Notes: generated by a model from the sequence alone, not told the origin. Counted from the first letter of the stretch, positions 38,001-51,112 are shown. The stretch: 64,000 nucleotides of DNA from Brachypodius melanocephalos (GCA_013398615.1 VZSR01000680.1:141161-205160), one strand, 5' to 3'. A program made the numbers and translations.

Positions 38001-41000
38001 CCTCCCCTTTGCAAGGGCAAACCACTATAACAAGTCACCCTCAGGCTTGTAATGAAGCCCAGCCAGCACTTCTCCAGCAAAAATGAACCCATGTAGGGTT
38101 AAAACCACCTGCCAAAGGGACAACACCCCTTGCCAAACCTCCCACAGAGCTCTGGCAGAGATGTGTGAAACCCATCTATCAGAAGTGGGGCCATGGTCTG
38201 ATATCTGAAAGACAGGCACTTTTAAAATTAGCTTGGGTTTGAAGTGAATGATAGAATAAGCATGGTCTTCTCCTATTGGTTAATCAACAGCCAACTCCCT
38301 GTGGGATTTTCTTGTAGAAGATGAGGACCAGTTTGTCTATTGGTGGTTAAAAATCACACCACTTAGAGCAGAAATAATTAAGACTTTCTAGCCTTGTAAC
38401 ATTCTTCAACACTACTGCTTGTGATACAAATACTCATATATTATGATGAGAAAAATTGTCTAGTTTGAAAAAAAAAATCACACTTGACAGACAGAATTAA
38501 ATGAAATAATTTTTAAGAACACAGAAACTTTGCTTATTTCAGAACCCTTTTTTTTCTGAATGTTCCTATTTCATGACAGCCAGCTCATGTGGTATGAATC
38601 TGAGCAAGGAGAGAAGCAGGTTTGGAACAAATTTTGTAGGATTATTTTTGTTTCCTTGGGAAACTACTGAGATGTTGTTGCACCAAAAGCACTGAAAATA
38701 CTTAATCCTCCCATGCCAGGTTTTTCCTGGTGATCTTGTTGCCAGTTCTCTACCAATGTTTATAGACATTCTTCTTCTCCCTCCTCTCCTGCTTAGATTC
38801 CCATGAAAGGAACAGAGTGTAGGTCTGCAAGTACCCAAACCTGGCTTTTGTGGGATGGCACTGAGACAGATAGTTTGCAGAACTCATTTTATTTTTTAGT
38901 AAACAGATTAAGCACTTCTGTTAATACAAATAGCATCTGTATCAGTAACTGGAACTAAAAGAGAAGGACTCCTGTCTGTATGATTCTCTGCTGGGGACAC
39001 TTGACACCTGGGGCTGTGACTCATTCTCTTCAGCATCAGGATGAAGGACTGTGAAGTGCATCATGAGAGGCTTTTTCTTTTTTCTGATGTACCACGCAGT
39101 AACTTTTGTTACAAGCATGAGGCTGGTGACAAATGGTACTTACCCATTATGTGTTTGCAAGCCTGAAAATAATAAGGAAAAATATTTTCCTTACCTTCAC
39201 ACTCACCTGTCCTTTATTTTTGCAACTTTAAATGAGGAGGTTGAAAATGATTTCACACAGCAATCTAGACTGTTGTTGAGTTTTGTGAAGTTCAGAAGAA
39301 AAAAGAAAGATAGGAAAGAAATATGAAAAAAGTTTTATCATCTGGGTTCTGGTCTGAAGTCATGGCTTAAGGAACTCTCTCAAAAGAAATTAAAGCAGCG
39401 TTTATAGGTGCTGGAATATTAAAAATATACTTGTACAAGTTGTCCAGAGTTCCCAGTCCCCTTCACCACAACATCTAGAGTAGTACCTGCAGAAAAATGG
39501 CCACATTTGTTCTAGTCTGTCTTGTATGATTAGAGACCACATACCACAGTTGCCATGTGAAGAAGCCAGAAGGAGTGCCTCTGATTTTTCTTAAAATAGC
39601 TGCCTTTTTAGGCATGTTTTTAGATGTGTGTTAGATAAACATATTTGGTGTTTCTGCAAAGTATTCTCAGTGTACCAGAGTAGTTGAAACATCCCCCTTT
39701 ATGCACAAGGGGACAGACTCCTTTAGATTTACTTTTTGCTTTGGTCATCTGTTGGCTTCATTCTTGTGACTACTAAAATTATTTTAATACATCTTTGATC
39801 TCTACTTGGACAAGCAATTTTTGTAATGCAATCATAATTCAGCTTTTCAGGCTACCTGAAGGCACATTTATCTGTGGTAAATGGCAAAATTTAGAGCAGA
39901 CACTGCTTTGCCTTTCTTTTTCAAAAAATACAATAGTTCCCATCCGAAGGAATCCCTTTGGTCAACCTAGTGTACTCCAGAATAATCCAGTTGCTGTAGT
40001 TATGAGCTTCAGCCTAGATAAAGATAGAAGAGGTATAGTGAGATAAGTATCAACGTGAGATATTTCTGTTTTGTAGTTTAAAGGAGTATTACCCCTATGC
40101 TGGCATAATCAGGATGGAATTGCAGGACAGTGCAGAAAGTATTTGGATAGCAGATAATAAGACAACATGTAATCCAGAACTTCTCTGCCACAGTCGATAT
40201 AGATAAGTGAATGGAAAACTGATAGTAGAGAGGCCTCTTCCAGCTCGTTCTGTTTCTTTTAAGTGTCAGACATTCAGAGTCATCACCAAAAGTAATTTGA
40301 TGACTTCAGTTTCATCAAAGCATTGCTATTCCTCTGCAAGGCTGATGCAGACAATTCAGCAGGGGAAGGTGGATCCACAGAGTGCCTTAGAGGGCACTGA
40401 AACCAGATCCATTTGTGGCAGCTGCCCTTCTCAAAGCCATCCCACAAAAAAGGCATGATATTGCTAGGACTGACCTCCCATTTCCTCTAGTACTTCTAGC
40501 ATTCAGCTTCAGCGTTGTAAGTGACTTGGAAAAAAATTGTATTTGTGACATAGCTTTATATTGCTATGCCATGTGGCTTTTTCTTTTCCATTTTCCTCCC
40601 TTTTTTTCTTTTTCTTTTTTTTTTTTTTTTAATGCCAAGCATTTGGAAGCTCTCCAGTATTTCCAGTATTTGCGCTCTTTGCATCCGTCTCTACTGCTGC
40701 TATTTGGAGCTGTTGCATTTCCATCCATTAAATTATAACCCCTTTTTTTCAGAGAGCAACTGACTCCATTTCAGCAATTAGGTGCCCTTCAGATATGTGA
40801 GAACAAGTCTCCAGTGCTATGAATGACTTTTTAATTATGGGGGAAAATGCAAGAATTTCGAAAGGAAAAGCAAGTATCCGTTTGCTCAGCTTTTCTCCCA
40901 CCAGTAGTTCCGCATCCGTACCCACAGTTCTGCATCCATACACCACAACAGACAAGATCACAGCCTATTAGAGGGTAGCTTTTTAAACTACTCCTCTGCA

Positions 41001-43228
41001 AAGGGAGTGATCCATATTAGAATTCCAAAATTTAACCATACAGAGGAAGAATAAAAAATTCAGAACTCTTCAAATCCCTGCCGACCACTCAAATTCAGAA
41101 GATACTGTCTGTTTTGTATGGCCAAGATTATTTCTAGTGTTGAGAAGGAAATTGAGATTTGGAATTAGTTGAAAACTTCCAAGTTTGTGTTGGTAAGGAG
41201 GAGGATCCTGCACCCCTTGTGACTTTCCTGTGGGGTTTAGTAAAGAACCTGCTTCAGGCTGCTTTGTGAGCTGATTATGTCCAGCATCAATTTCCATTTT
41301 ATATGGTAGGCAACCCTTACAAACAAGGGATAAGACAAGAACAGGATGAGTGAGAAATTAGTGAGTTGAGAGGGAGCTCCCTAATTTTTGGAGGTAGTTT
41401 CTGGCATGCTCAGATGGAGGAGGGCAATTGCTCTGCTTAACTGTGGGTCATGGCTTAGCTTTATTTTTGGGCGCTCAGGAGGAAGCTGTGACCAGGGCTT
41501 TTTTTCAGTAGTGTTTGTCAAGGCCCTCCTTTTTCCTAAATGCAGCTTCCCCAAATGGAAGCAAAGGAGATCAGCAGAGACATAAAGCATTAATTCAAAG
41601 GCAGAAAAGAATCAAAAAAATGTTTCCTTTGCAAGGCTTTGCCCTAGCAGTGTGCCACAGCACCGATTTCAAGTCAGGTGAACGCTCAAGCCCTTGTGAG
41701 TGGCTGTGTGGGGGGAAAAAGCCAGCTGTTCAGAGACAGAAAAGTGTTTAAAGAGACTGTAAAATAAAGACCTAACTGGCAATAATTCGGCTTTTTTGAA
41801 ACCTAGATGGTAATTTTGTCCTTAAGTAAAAAGTGGTTCAGGTGGGGCTGCTCTTTTTAGGGTGAACAGCTGAGTGTGGGAGAGAAGCTTCCAGCCTGCA
41901 GTGATCAGGTGGAAGTAAGGTGAGTGTGAGCAGCAGGAATGTGAGGATGATGCTCAAAAGGTAGAGAGCAGTGTGTGAAATCCACAGTCAGGTCTCTCAA
42001 AATGGGAATGAGTGGTTCCTAAGCACCAGAGAGGACTTTCTTATCTGTGCAGTTTGCTGCAATGCAGAGCCATTAATTCCTTGAATACATGCTTGGAAGC
42101 AATGACCTACTTGCAGGAATGTAGCTAACAGGGGAAGACTTGGGTATAAACCTTTTTTATTTCTGTTCTGCCTTGCCTACCCTCTTTTGAGTTTTCTTCA
42201 CTTAGAGCCAGCTAATTAGTTTATAATCTAATTAAATTTGGCTTTTTATTTTAGTTTGGCCATCTTTGGGGAGCTGGCTCCAAGGAAAAGCTCTGGGAAG
42301 ATGTAGTTCAAAGCCTGATGAAGGATCCCATTGGGCTTTCCCCTGCCTCATGCAGGGAGACCCAGCCTGCACAGCTTGCTGCCACTTCATTTTTGGGAAA
42401 TGTAGAGCCCCATCCCCACCCCAGTTCTGACAGCGCAAAGAAAGGAGTTGGTGGAGGCCAGAAGCTCCAAGCCTGCTGAGCCAAAACGTGCTCCTGTTTT
42501 TACTCAGAGTATGAATGACAGCCTCTGCATTAATCTGGAGCTTGCTCTGGTTGTTCTGGGTGGAACATTTTTTGTCACAAAACTGGTGAATCACAGACCT
42601 CCTTTTTTCTGGTATTGTCACTGTTGCATATAATGCCTTTATGGAACTACCAATGACCTTCAGATAGGTTGATAACTGTGAAAAAAGTAACCAAACTGTC
42701 TGCAATACAGCTGGGCATAGGAATGCCTGGCTGACATCTTAGAAAATGAAAAGGGGATTTTTGAGAAACATTTCCTATTAATTCATGCTGCCAGTTGGTC
42801 CTAGAATTCCTGTGGATATTACTGGGAGTCAGTTATCTAATTATGAAGCGCCTTCAGTGACCCATTCGATTCTCTTACACAAGGATACACAGAATCACAA
42901 ATTTCAAGAGCTTTTTTTGTCATTTCTGCCTCCCTACAAATTTACTGCTGTTCATCCACCTCGTAGAAGGGAATATTTCCTATTTAAGACATTCATGCAG
43001 ATTTTATTGTTGGGCTTGCTATAAGTTATTTATTTCTAAAGTAAACTCAAGGTTAGAACTGACTGCAGGCACTAGAGTGGTGATTTCTTACCATAACTAG
43101 TACCCAAGCAAAAATCTCATTTTCATCTGGTTTTGAAAAATCTCGGCCTTCAGATTTTAGTGTAAAGTTCTTAGTAGGTCATCCAATTAATAGATTGACC
43201 TATATTTATTTCATTTCTCTTGCTACAG
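35012..43228. other. Non-coding DNA, long stretch without recognised gene
   Basis: Mostly AT-rich. Simple tracts: T-rich 37320-37344 and 40615-40630. A 16-bp-spaced direct repeat of tggagcaatatg lies at 35715-35742. The longest frames are 147 codons (plus, 36519-36962) and 157 codons (minus, 42232-42705), with no domain I recognise. The area 40850-40980 contains two near-repeats of ttccgcatcc/ttctgcatcc. Confidence 0.45.
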
Positions 43229-43302
43229 GTTAATTTTGACCTCTGGAACTCAGAGAAAATAAAGCACAAAATAATGCGTCAGATAAAAGAAACTATTGCA
43301 AA
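43229..43302 (+). CDS. Candidate short coding exon, unknown protein
   Basis: Preceded by a strong acceptor (tcatttctcttgctacag) and followed by a donor-like gtaagc at 43303. One frame is open for the whole 74 bases (24 codons plus two bases) and contains DLWNSEKIKHKIMRQIKETI, a charged, helix-prone peptide. In that frame the next codons are AAG TAA, so without splicing the frame stops at once. The exon would start in phase 0 and end in phase 2. A 24-codon open frame is not significant on its own. The case rests on the splice signals and the amino acid texture. Confidence 0.25.
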
Positions 43303-46300
43303 GTAAGCTGAGAAGCCAAAGTTTCTCAGGGCAAAGGTGGCAGGGAAAAAGGCACAGTACATAATTTCTGGTGGTGATATTCATGGCTTCTCACAGTAAG
43401 TGCATTCAAATACATTTCTAGCAACTCACAGTTGCTTCTTATGGATGAGGGGGATTAGCAGTAACAGGAGGTAGGACTTTAAAGTGAAAATGTATTCAAA
43501 TAGTCTGCTTACAAAAGAGCATGGCTCCTGCAATCTTTCCGGGGCTTGCATCTTCACGGCTCTGTACTGTGTTTGCATCAATACAGGAATTTGTATTTGC
43601 AGCCTGTAGGAATTTAACTCAGCACCTGCTGCCACCTTATTTAGAGGACTGTATATTTTGGTGCCGTTTGTTACTTAATTTTTTTTTTTTTTTTTAAGTA
43701 AGTGCAGTTCTTTAGCATATTTTCTGTCCCCAGAAATAATTGTAGGCTAATTCCAGTATTGTAGGCTAATTCCACATGGAAGGAATCACCTGCCTTTGCT
43801 TAGCCCACAAGCAGGACCATTAGGATGCGGGCTGGCCTGCGTTGGAGCTGGTTTGGGCACCACAGGATTTAGAGCTGCAGCCATTCAGAGTGCATTAGCA
43901 TTTTGAGAGGTTTAACCAACAAAAGCACACTTGTGGGCTTGAGGGATACAGATGCTGAGAAAATGTTTAAATTCATGTAATGACTTGGATCTTCAGGGCT
44001 GCTTGATTCACCCTTGCAACCTTGTCTCCAGACAGTGCCACAGGCTTAACTCACCTGCCAAGAAGGGTGAGCATTCCTTTGAGTCTCTGTAAAATGCATC
44101 TGTGTGCAACTTTGATAGCTTTTACAAGGCATAAAATTACTGTTCAGAGTAACTCCCTTCAGCTACTTTTAAGTCAAGTGAAGTAAGAGTAAATATTTCT
44201 CAGCAGGTTGGAATTCCAAGTGCCACTTCTCTTTCTGTCTTTGGAGTCTCTTTATATTTTTGTATGCATATATTTCATGCAGGTTCAAGCTGAGACGTTT
44301 AGGGGTCAAGGGAAAAGAAGTCTGGAAAAATCACAAAACATTCTTGATAAATATTCACCAATATGGTAAATTCCATGAAAGTACGGGTTGGTTTGTTTAA
44401 AAGAAATATGTATATGTGAAGTGCTAAATCCATGTGGAGAACTCCTTGTGTGATGGTAAAATAAGGAAAATTTACATTTACCTTAAGATTTTGTTGGTGT
44501 TTCTAGTATATAAAATTTCAATTAAATATAGAAAATTAGTAATGGATATGTTGATGAATATGGGGTTTTCTGGGAAGGAAATTATATGCTGATGTGATGG
44601 GCATTGCACTGTGGTGAAATAAGCCTAGTAGGGAGTTGTGTCTCTGGAGTAGATCTCCTGTGTCACTGCTCATTAGCAAGGTTTGACTCTGAAAGTGGAG
44701 TGGAGCTGGTGGAGAGGGGTGCCCCTGTGCTTTGGACTTCCCAAAGGGATCCTCTCCAGGGTTCTGTGGGAACCAGTTCTTGCTGTGACCAGGAGTAGAT
44801 GCAGCCTTGATCTAAATGGGGCATAGATTTCACCCCAAGAGTATAGGACTGCATGCTAGAGCATCAGTACCTCTGTGATTCTTACTTTTCCAGCCCCCAC
44901 CCACTTTCCAGTAAGGCAGGTGAGACATTCTGCTCTGACTCCTTTAGTCAGACCCTGAAACTGTTTTGTTTTTTTTTTTTATTTTCCCATTTTCAGTCTC
45001 AGAACCAAATCCTTCTTCCAAAGGGCAGGGTCAAAGTGTTGAGTCCAGGCTCTCCAGGCTCTTTTGCAGTGGCAGGTAAGAGAACTATCAGGTCACTGCA
45101 GCTGGATTAAGCTTTTTGCATGTCCTCAGCAAACACCTTCTCCTTTGGAATCAACATAATGAAGGTCATGAAAGATGAATTTGTTCCTTGTTCAGAAGGT
45201 GTTCTGGCTTTGCCTCTTTACCTCTGTCTTAAAAGGAACCTTCATTATCTCATTATGCATGCTCTATTCAGGTTCATATTTCAGATAATGCTTACCTTCT
45301 TACAGATCTTTAGGTTTTGTTTTCACTTTTTCTGAAGTCGTGTTATCACCTTGTGTTAACTGATTAACACAGAAAAGGGCTGGATGAATAATTCATTGTG
45401 TATGATTAAATCAAAGAATTTACGTTTCCTTTTGTTTCATAAAATGTCTGCAAATATATCAAAGCTTTCTTTCAGCTATTTGTTTTTGAAAAGTTATTTT
45501 GCCAAATAATTGCAATAAATATTCCTTTGTGCTGGAAGTGAAGCATTATTTGTGCAAGAATTTGACGTGAGCGTCTAATACCATTACAATGCTGGTAGAC
45601 AGAAAGAGGAAGGTTGTTATGGGTTGAGTTGTTTGGGTTTTTGAGCTCCACTCCAGTAATTTTTGGGCACACCTCACTTGAAGAACCAGTGGAAGACAGG
45701 ACTGCTCTCGAAATAGGAAGGGAAACAGATTTAGGCAGATGATCATGTACTACTTACACTTCAATTTCTTTTTTGGAGCTAAAAGGCCTAGAAATGAGAT
45801 GTTGTGCACTTATCTTCAATATTTGCCTTCCTAAATCCAGATGTTTATCTGAGAGTTGTGTTATTGGGCATGCACCTTGCAATGTGTGTGGAGCTGCAGA
45901 GTCTGGCTTCTCCCCAAGAAAATAGTCCTGGTGTCTGTCCTGTCATGGATCTCTTGCATTGTGTCTGACAAAGTTAGAGAAGGAAATGGCATTTGTTATT
46001 TTCAGGGTTGCACTCACCCTTTGAAATCCACAGACAAGTACTTCAGCTGGTAGAAGTAGATTTAAAATGGCAGCAGATTGTTTGGTGGAGGAAAGATTTA
46101 CTAGCTGTACAGAAAAGGCCTGGAATCTGGGGGCAGTGGATGGGCTCTGAGCACTTCTTTCTCTGTAAATGGCTAAACTGATAAGAAAATAGTGGTATTT
46201 GGTGGTTCCTGTCAGCTGGAGACCAAAGCATCTTTACCAAGAATTTTCCACCACGGATTTCAGGTCTTACAGGCACTTAAAAAATATATATAAATAAGTG

Positions 46301-47789
46301 TATTTAATTTTTTTTAATGTTGCACACAATGCGTGCCTGTGTGTGTATTTTATTTTCATAGCCATTCCTAAGGAGACAGAGGGAAGATTTGCCCTCTTAA
46401 AATAATGGCAAAAATAGCAAATCAGATGGTAGTGGGGGGGAGGAACAGCCTCGAGGAAGCAGTTTATGAAGGCTTTCATTCCATCATGTACCTTGGACAT
46501 AGTTCAAGTGAGGGAGAATCTGCTATGCCAAATCTAAACTTGGCCCTGGAAGAGGCAGATAAGGACCTGTGCCTAGTGCAAGCCATGGGAAGAATCATCT
46601 TTGGAGACAGGCACAGCTGATGGAATCAAAGATAGTGATAACCTGTGGATCAGGCTATGCATCTTTTTGACAAGCATCAGCTGTTCGTTCCCAGCCTCTG
46701 GGTGACTCCTCTATACCAGACGCAGTATTTCAAAAAACAATTGCTGGTGATGTGGATTAGGAGGGGAAAAAATGTAAATTGGAAGCGACCCAAGTTCTGA
46801 CTGTGCACGGGTGTCCCATGGGTCAGATGAGAGAGACTGTTTCCCAGGAATCACAGGCCAGATAACATTTGCAGAAAATGTGGAGGGAAAGGCTATTAGA
46901 AATGGGATTGTCTGAATAGGAGGAGGCCACATAAGAAGAATTAAAATTTGCTAATGCAGCAGGGTCACCATTAGTATCCCCAGTGTGGGCAGCTCTCCCT
47001 AAACTGATGCTATTAGGTTTTTGGAGACATCGAGAGATAAAAGATTACAGTGGACAGAGGATCCAAATTTGGTGATCCCTGGAAAATGACCAATGTAGAG
47101 GACAAGTACACTCCTTACCACAGGAGTTAAATAGGTGGGCCCTGCTCCCATCCATCAGGAGAACCCAGCTGTTTATCTGATCAAGGCTGCTGCACAGCTA
47201 CACACTGTTTCAAGCTGGAGCAAGAAAAAGTAAAAGCAAATAGGATTACTGTGCAGTCAGTGGAAAAATCGGATGTCTAGAAAGGAGATTCAAAGTCATT
47301 CACAAGGGAAAGAAGACATCCACAGCTTTGGGCAGGACTTGCCAGAAGCTTCTGCTGATGACAGCTGACAGAAATATACAAGCAGTTGCTTCTACAATTT
47401 TTTCTGGGAACAAGGTCTTTGTAAGATTGTGCTGAAATAAGGGACTGTTCAGGCAGACAGATTTCATGTCTTGTTTTTCAAGAAAAGGCACCTGATGTCT
47501 ACCAGGTGTCCACCCTGTTTGTCAGGTGAGTTTTTCACATGTGCTCTGTGCTGCTGCATCCATTCTGCTGGCAACATCTGTCTAGTCAGTCCAGGGAAAG
47601 AAAGCCTGAGTATATTTCTGTGCCCCACAAAAAAATATTTACCCAAGTCCAGAAAGATTTGTTCTTTCTCCCACTCTTTCCCTCCTACTTACCCTCATCT
47701 ACCTGTGACTTTCCCTCCATGATGACTTCTAAGAAGTGTAAAATCTGTGCAAGTTGGTGCAGGGGCAGTGGCAAGAGGCTTCTATAGTC
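43303..47789. other. Non-coding DNA
   Basis: No gene recognised. A 17-base T run lies at 43679-43695. 46400-47250 is of moderate GC and lies just upstream of the CR1 ORF2 fragment in the same orientation. It could be older retroelement sequence, but I cannot match it. 47483-47525 looks like a 43-base microexon (ttttcaag acceptor; perfect caggtgagt donor), too short to judge. Confidence 0.4.
43739..43774. repeat. 19-bp tandem duplication
   Basis: attgtaggctaattccagt is followed directly by attgtaggctaattcca, a recent-looking local duplication. Confidence 0.9.
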
Positions 47790-48185
47790 AGCAAAAAGAC
47801 CTGTGACAGAGCTGAGCAAGGCAACAGGCAGCTATCCTGGTTGGAGTCTGTTACAAACCACCCAACCGGGATGAAGAGGCAGATGAAGTATTTTATAAGT
47901 GCCTGGCTGTTGTTTTATGATTGCCAGCTCTTGTTCTTGTTTGAGGCTTGAGCTTGCTGGATGTCTGCTGGAAACTCGACACAGCACAGAGGAACCAGCC
48001 TAAGGAAGTTCCTGGAATGTGTGGAAGAGGACTTCCCAACACGAGTGGCAAATGAGCCCTCCAGGGATGGTGCCCTGCTGGACCTGCTGTTCATGAACAG
48101 AGCAGGGCTGGTGGCAGCTGTGGTGATTTTATAAATACATCAACAACAAAAGAAGGGCCAAGGAAAAAAAAATCCATTCTTTATG
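47790..48185 (+). mobile_element. CR1 LINE ORF2 fragment, endonuclease region
   Basis: Conceptual translation of the plus strand gives pieces typical of the CR1 ORF2 apurinic-like endonuclease: ILVGVCYKPPNRDEEADEVF (47847-47906), then DVCWK, then RDGALLDLLFMNRAGLVAAV (48061-48120). After a deletion comes FYKYINNKRRAKE (48129-48167), which belongs to the linker before the reverse transcriptase. Frameshifts and an in-frame stop break it. The conserved acidic residue block expected just before DVCWK is replaced by other sequence, so the enzyme is dead. The reverse transcriptase and 3' end are absent, so the copy is internally deleted or was cut short on both sides. Confidence 0.85.
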
Positions 48186-49479
48186 GAGATCTTGATGTGA
48201 ATCATGCTCAACTTCCAATGACAGCCAAGCACAGCTCCTACAGTGATGGCAGATGCATAAGGCAATTGGGCTGCCAGACCACCCAAAAGTCACAAATCCC
48301 TTCCCTCTGTGTTTGGTCTGGAAGGACAATGAGCAAATTGCAAGATGACAAAGATTCAAAACGATATGGGAAGATTAACAGATGACTTTTCTCTGTAATA
48401 TTCTCAGTAAATCTATTACAACTTTTAAAGTATGTTAAAAAGGAGAAGAGGAAAGGCTGGTTTTAACACAGTACAGTCAACTGATGGCAGTCACTGCTGT
48501 GGGATGAACACAAGCCCTGAATTTTAATGGATTTGAAAAAGAGAAGTGGGCATACTTAAAGGAATGGGAAGATTAAAAGATTTAAAACAGAACCACAGAG
48601 AGCTGCACTCAGCATCGTGAAGATGAAACCTAAAGCACAAATTGACAGGAACTGGCATATGCTTCTTTTTTTGGGTGAATCTTTCTGTAATTGTCCACAA
48701 GGGTTTCTTTGCCCTTTCCTCTGAAGCTTTAAAGCACGATTCCTATCAAAGACAGCAGAAGTAGCAATGCTGTAAAAAATTACTTAATGCTTGAAAATAG
48801 CACTTTGTAGTGCAGTGGAAAAAAAGTTGCCATCCATGAAGGGTAACTGGTGGTAGATGTTTAAAGAATTAAGTAAAATTTTTACCCTTTATCCAAAGGG
48901 TCTACTTGAGTCTTCCATTAGAAGGATTAGACATTTTCTTCTCTATTAGAGTTTATTCTCAGCTTGTAAATCAGTCTTACAGCAAAATAAGACTAGAGCT
49001 GTCCATTTGAGTCTACTCTGGCATGGGAGACAAGGGCTTGTGGTTTGGAGAAAGAGCTTTCAAACTCTTGCACCTTGACCCAGAACACTTCAGGATAATA
49101 AGTGCACTACTCTTTAAGAGGAGGGATTAGGAAGAATCAGGTAAAGACACTTCCCAGAGTGTCAAGTGGTTCATGTCAGAATTACAGCAAGGCAAATGAA
49201 TAGTTATAAACTCTCCTCATGTGAGGTTAAGTGTGCATATCCATTTATATGTATATATACATAAATGTACCTGTGAACTGAGCTGTAGCTCTGAAGAGGC
49301 CAGGCCAAAAAGCTTCATAAATTGTCAGGTGCAAAGCCAAACAACACAGATGCTTTCCTCTCATTTGGTTTTAGCATGGGAATAGCTGGTTTGAAACCCA
49401 CAAGCAGTTTTATGTCCAGAAGAGTATTAAGTGAGAAGTTTTGATACGAAATCATTATCTTCTCTCTTCTAAATCCAAA
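48186..49479. other. Non-coding DNA
   Basis: AT-rich. No continuation of the CR1 reverse transcriptase is recognisable. No gene. Confidence 0.5.
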
Positions 49480-49523
49480 TACTAATTGCAACCTTGCTGT
49501 GAGCCTACAATATTAAGGCTATC

Positions 49524-49537
49524 ATAGCCATGGCAAC
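49524..49537 (+). promoter_or_regulatory. RFX X-box
   Basis: atagccatggcaac fits the X-box (GTNRCC, spacer, RGYAAC) at every position but the first, with a two-base spacer and an intact right half-site. RFX factors drive ciliary and neural genes. Binding is inferred. Confidence 0.5.
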
Positions 49538-49978
49538 GGAAAGCAACATTAAACGGAATACATATCCACTGCACAAGATTGCTTTTTTTTGGTTTGTTTT
49601 TTTCTCCATTTGGGCAGTAGGCACAGGTTTCGGCAGCCATGATATACAGGTGAAAAAGAGATTCCAGTTCTTCAAATGCTGAGTTATTTTGCCACATATA
49701 CTCTCCTATCAGTTAATATTTTGTGTATCTGTATAATTAATTTCACTGCAGGATGGTTTGTTAATCCACAGACACAAATGAAAACACATTTCAGCAAGGA
49801 TTTTACAATGGCCCATTTACATTTCAGGATTAAACTCATAATAAAAACTTTTGTGTAGTTATAATTGAGCTGATTTTTCTTAACATGAGGAGAGAAACAT
49901 CTATGTAAATAGCCTCAAAGAGATATTGTCTTTAGGAAAGGAGCACTTCAAACGAGCTGCTTAAAGTCACCTTCTATG

Positions 49979-50004
49979 CTTTGCATGATAATTGTAATGC
50001 AAAA
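49979..50004 (+). promoter_or_regulatory. SOX-POU composite with inverted POU partner
   Basis: aattgtaatgcaaaa (49990-50004) places a SOX site (attgt) directly beside a POU octamer half (atgcaaa), in the arrangement used by SOX2 with OCT4 or BRN2. Just upstream, ctttgcat (49979-49986) is an inverted octamer-like site. The pair would give a dense POU platform. Confidence 0.45.
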
Positions 50005-50110
50005 TAATAAACAGCACAGGGCACCAAGCACAGCACTTCAAGGATGGAGGATGATATTGTGCAATTTATATGAAGATAATTAGGCATTTAAAAACAACCA
50101 ATACCACTTT

Positions 50111-50719
50111 AAAACCTTCCAATTAAAATAAATAAATTAAGAAAGAGAGAGAGAGAGAGTGAAGGGTGCGTGCAAGGTAAGATTATTGAAATAAGTTTCC
50201 ATTTGCTCTATTTTCCTGAGGGTATGTGTCCATAATGATCTGCCTGACACCAAAGCATCTGAGTACACTGTGAAATTAATTGCTGGGGACACTGCAGTGC
50301 ACCACAGTTCTGTAGGCCACGGATGATGTTTCGGGCGTGGATTTTAAATTATTTTTTACCTCTTTTTTAGTACATATGAAGGTTAGTTTTAACTGGAGAA
50401 GATGCTGCCATGCCCAGATTGCCATGTGGCAGAGAGGACAACTTATGCTAGCCAAAGTCCTTATTGCTTAGATTGCTTATTCTTGTTTTCATAGAGAAAT
50501 ATGTGAGAGAAAACTGCATCAAAACAAGTGTCTTTATGCAGGTATAATTGTATCCCTCCTAATGAGACCTCTCTAGCAGAAAAAGCTCTAAAACATTGCA
50601 CCTTAATTCCACACTACTCTGTCAGCAAAAATTTCTATTCTCTAATGTAATATTTATGTATGTTTATAAATGGTTAAGAAAGGGCTAACATAGTCAGACA
50701 TCATTAGCATGGGCAGAAA
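50111..50719. other. Non-coding DNA with (GA)n
   Basis: Contains a GA repeat at about 50145-50159. Nothing else is recognised. 50280-50360 is complex and carries CpGs (ggccacggatgatgtttcgggcgtgg). Confidence 0.45.
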
Positions 50720-51112
50720 CTACTGGGAGGTGTTAGACATTGGCTCCTTATGCCTGTGATTTACAGCAATTGTCCTGCTGGAACCAGTAATTATCCAGCA
50801 ATTGATTATTAAAACACCCTTTAGCGAATTATTTATGAGGATGCTTTTCATGTAAATTGCACCAGAAGTTGTTCGGAGGAGGGTTTCGCATTGATAGATA
50901 AATACTTCACTGCAGACAATTGAAATAGAATTTTCAGCAGGTGAAAACGTTGCTTTTAACGGTAGAAATGTGTTTGGGTAGGTCGTGTATGCAACCAGAG
51001 CAAGGATGAGTGTTTGATCTGAAGGAATGAATCTCTTGTGTCCCACGGCTGTGGTGAGATAACCTAAACCAGAGATCTTTGCAATGCTCAGTGTATCCTT
51101 AGCCATTAGCAA
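50720..51112 (-). other. 130-codon antisense open frame in a candidate conserved element
   Basis: An open frame of 130 codons on the minus strand in only moderately AT-rich DNA. I do not recognise the product, and there is no signal peptide or clear domain. The DNA also carries scattered CpGs and TAAT/ATTA motifs (gcaattgattattaaaac; gcgaattatttatgagg), which fits a conserved non-coding element better than a gene. No splice acceptor or promoter was found at its start. Confidence 0.25.

Larger units (their letters stand above)
49480..50110. promoter_or_regulatory. Candidate conserved enhancer with RFX and SOX-POU sites
   Basis: Complex AT-rich sequence containing a near-consensus RFX X-box (49524-49537), an inverted POU octamer-like site (49979-49986) and a SOX-POU composite (49990-50004). 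The two halves, 49480-49560 and 49900-50110, have the texture of conserved non-coding elements. No reading frame or splice sites stand out. An enhancer role is inference from motif content. Confidence 0.4.

Noticed and set aside
46405..47250. Possible extension of the CR1 copy or a retroviral gag remnant
   Set aside because: No residue pattern that I could match. Proximity and orientation alone are not enough.
47483..47525. 43-base microexon with acceptor and perfect donor
   Set aside because: Too short for its open frame to mean anything, and it lies just upstream of a CR1 fragment where chance signals are likely.
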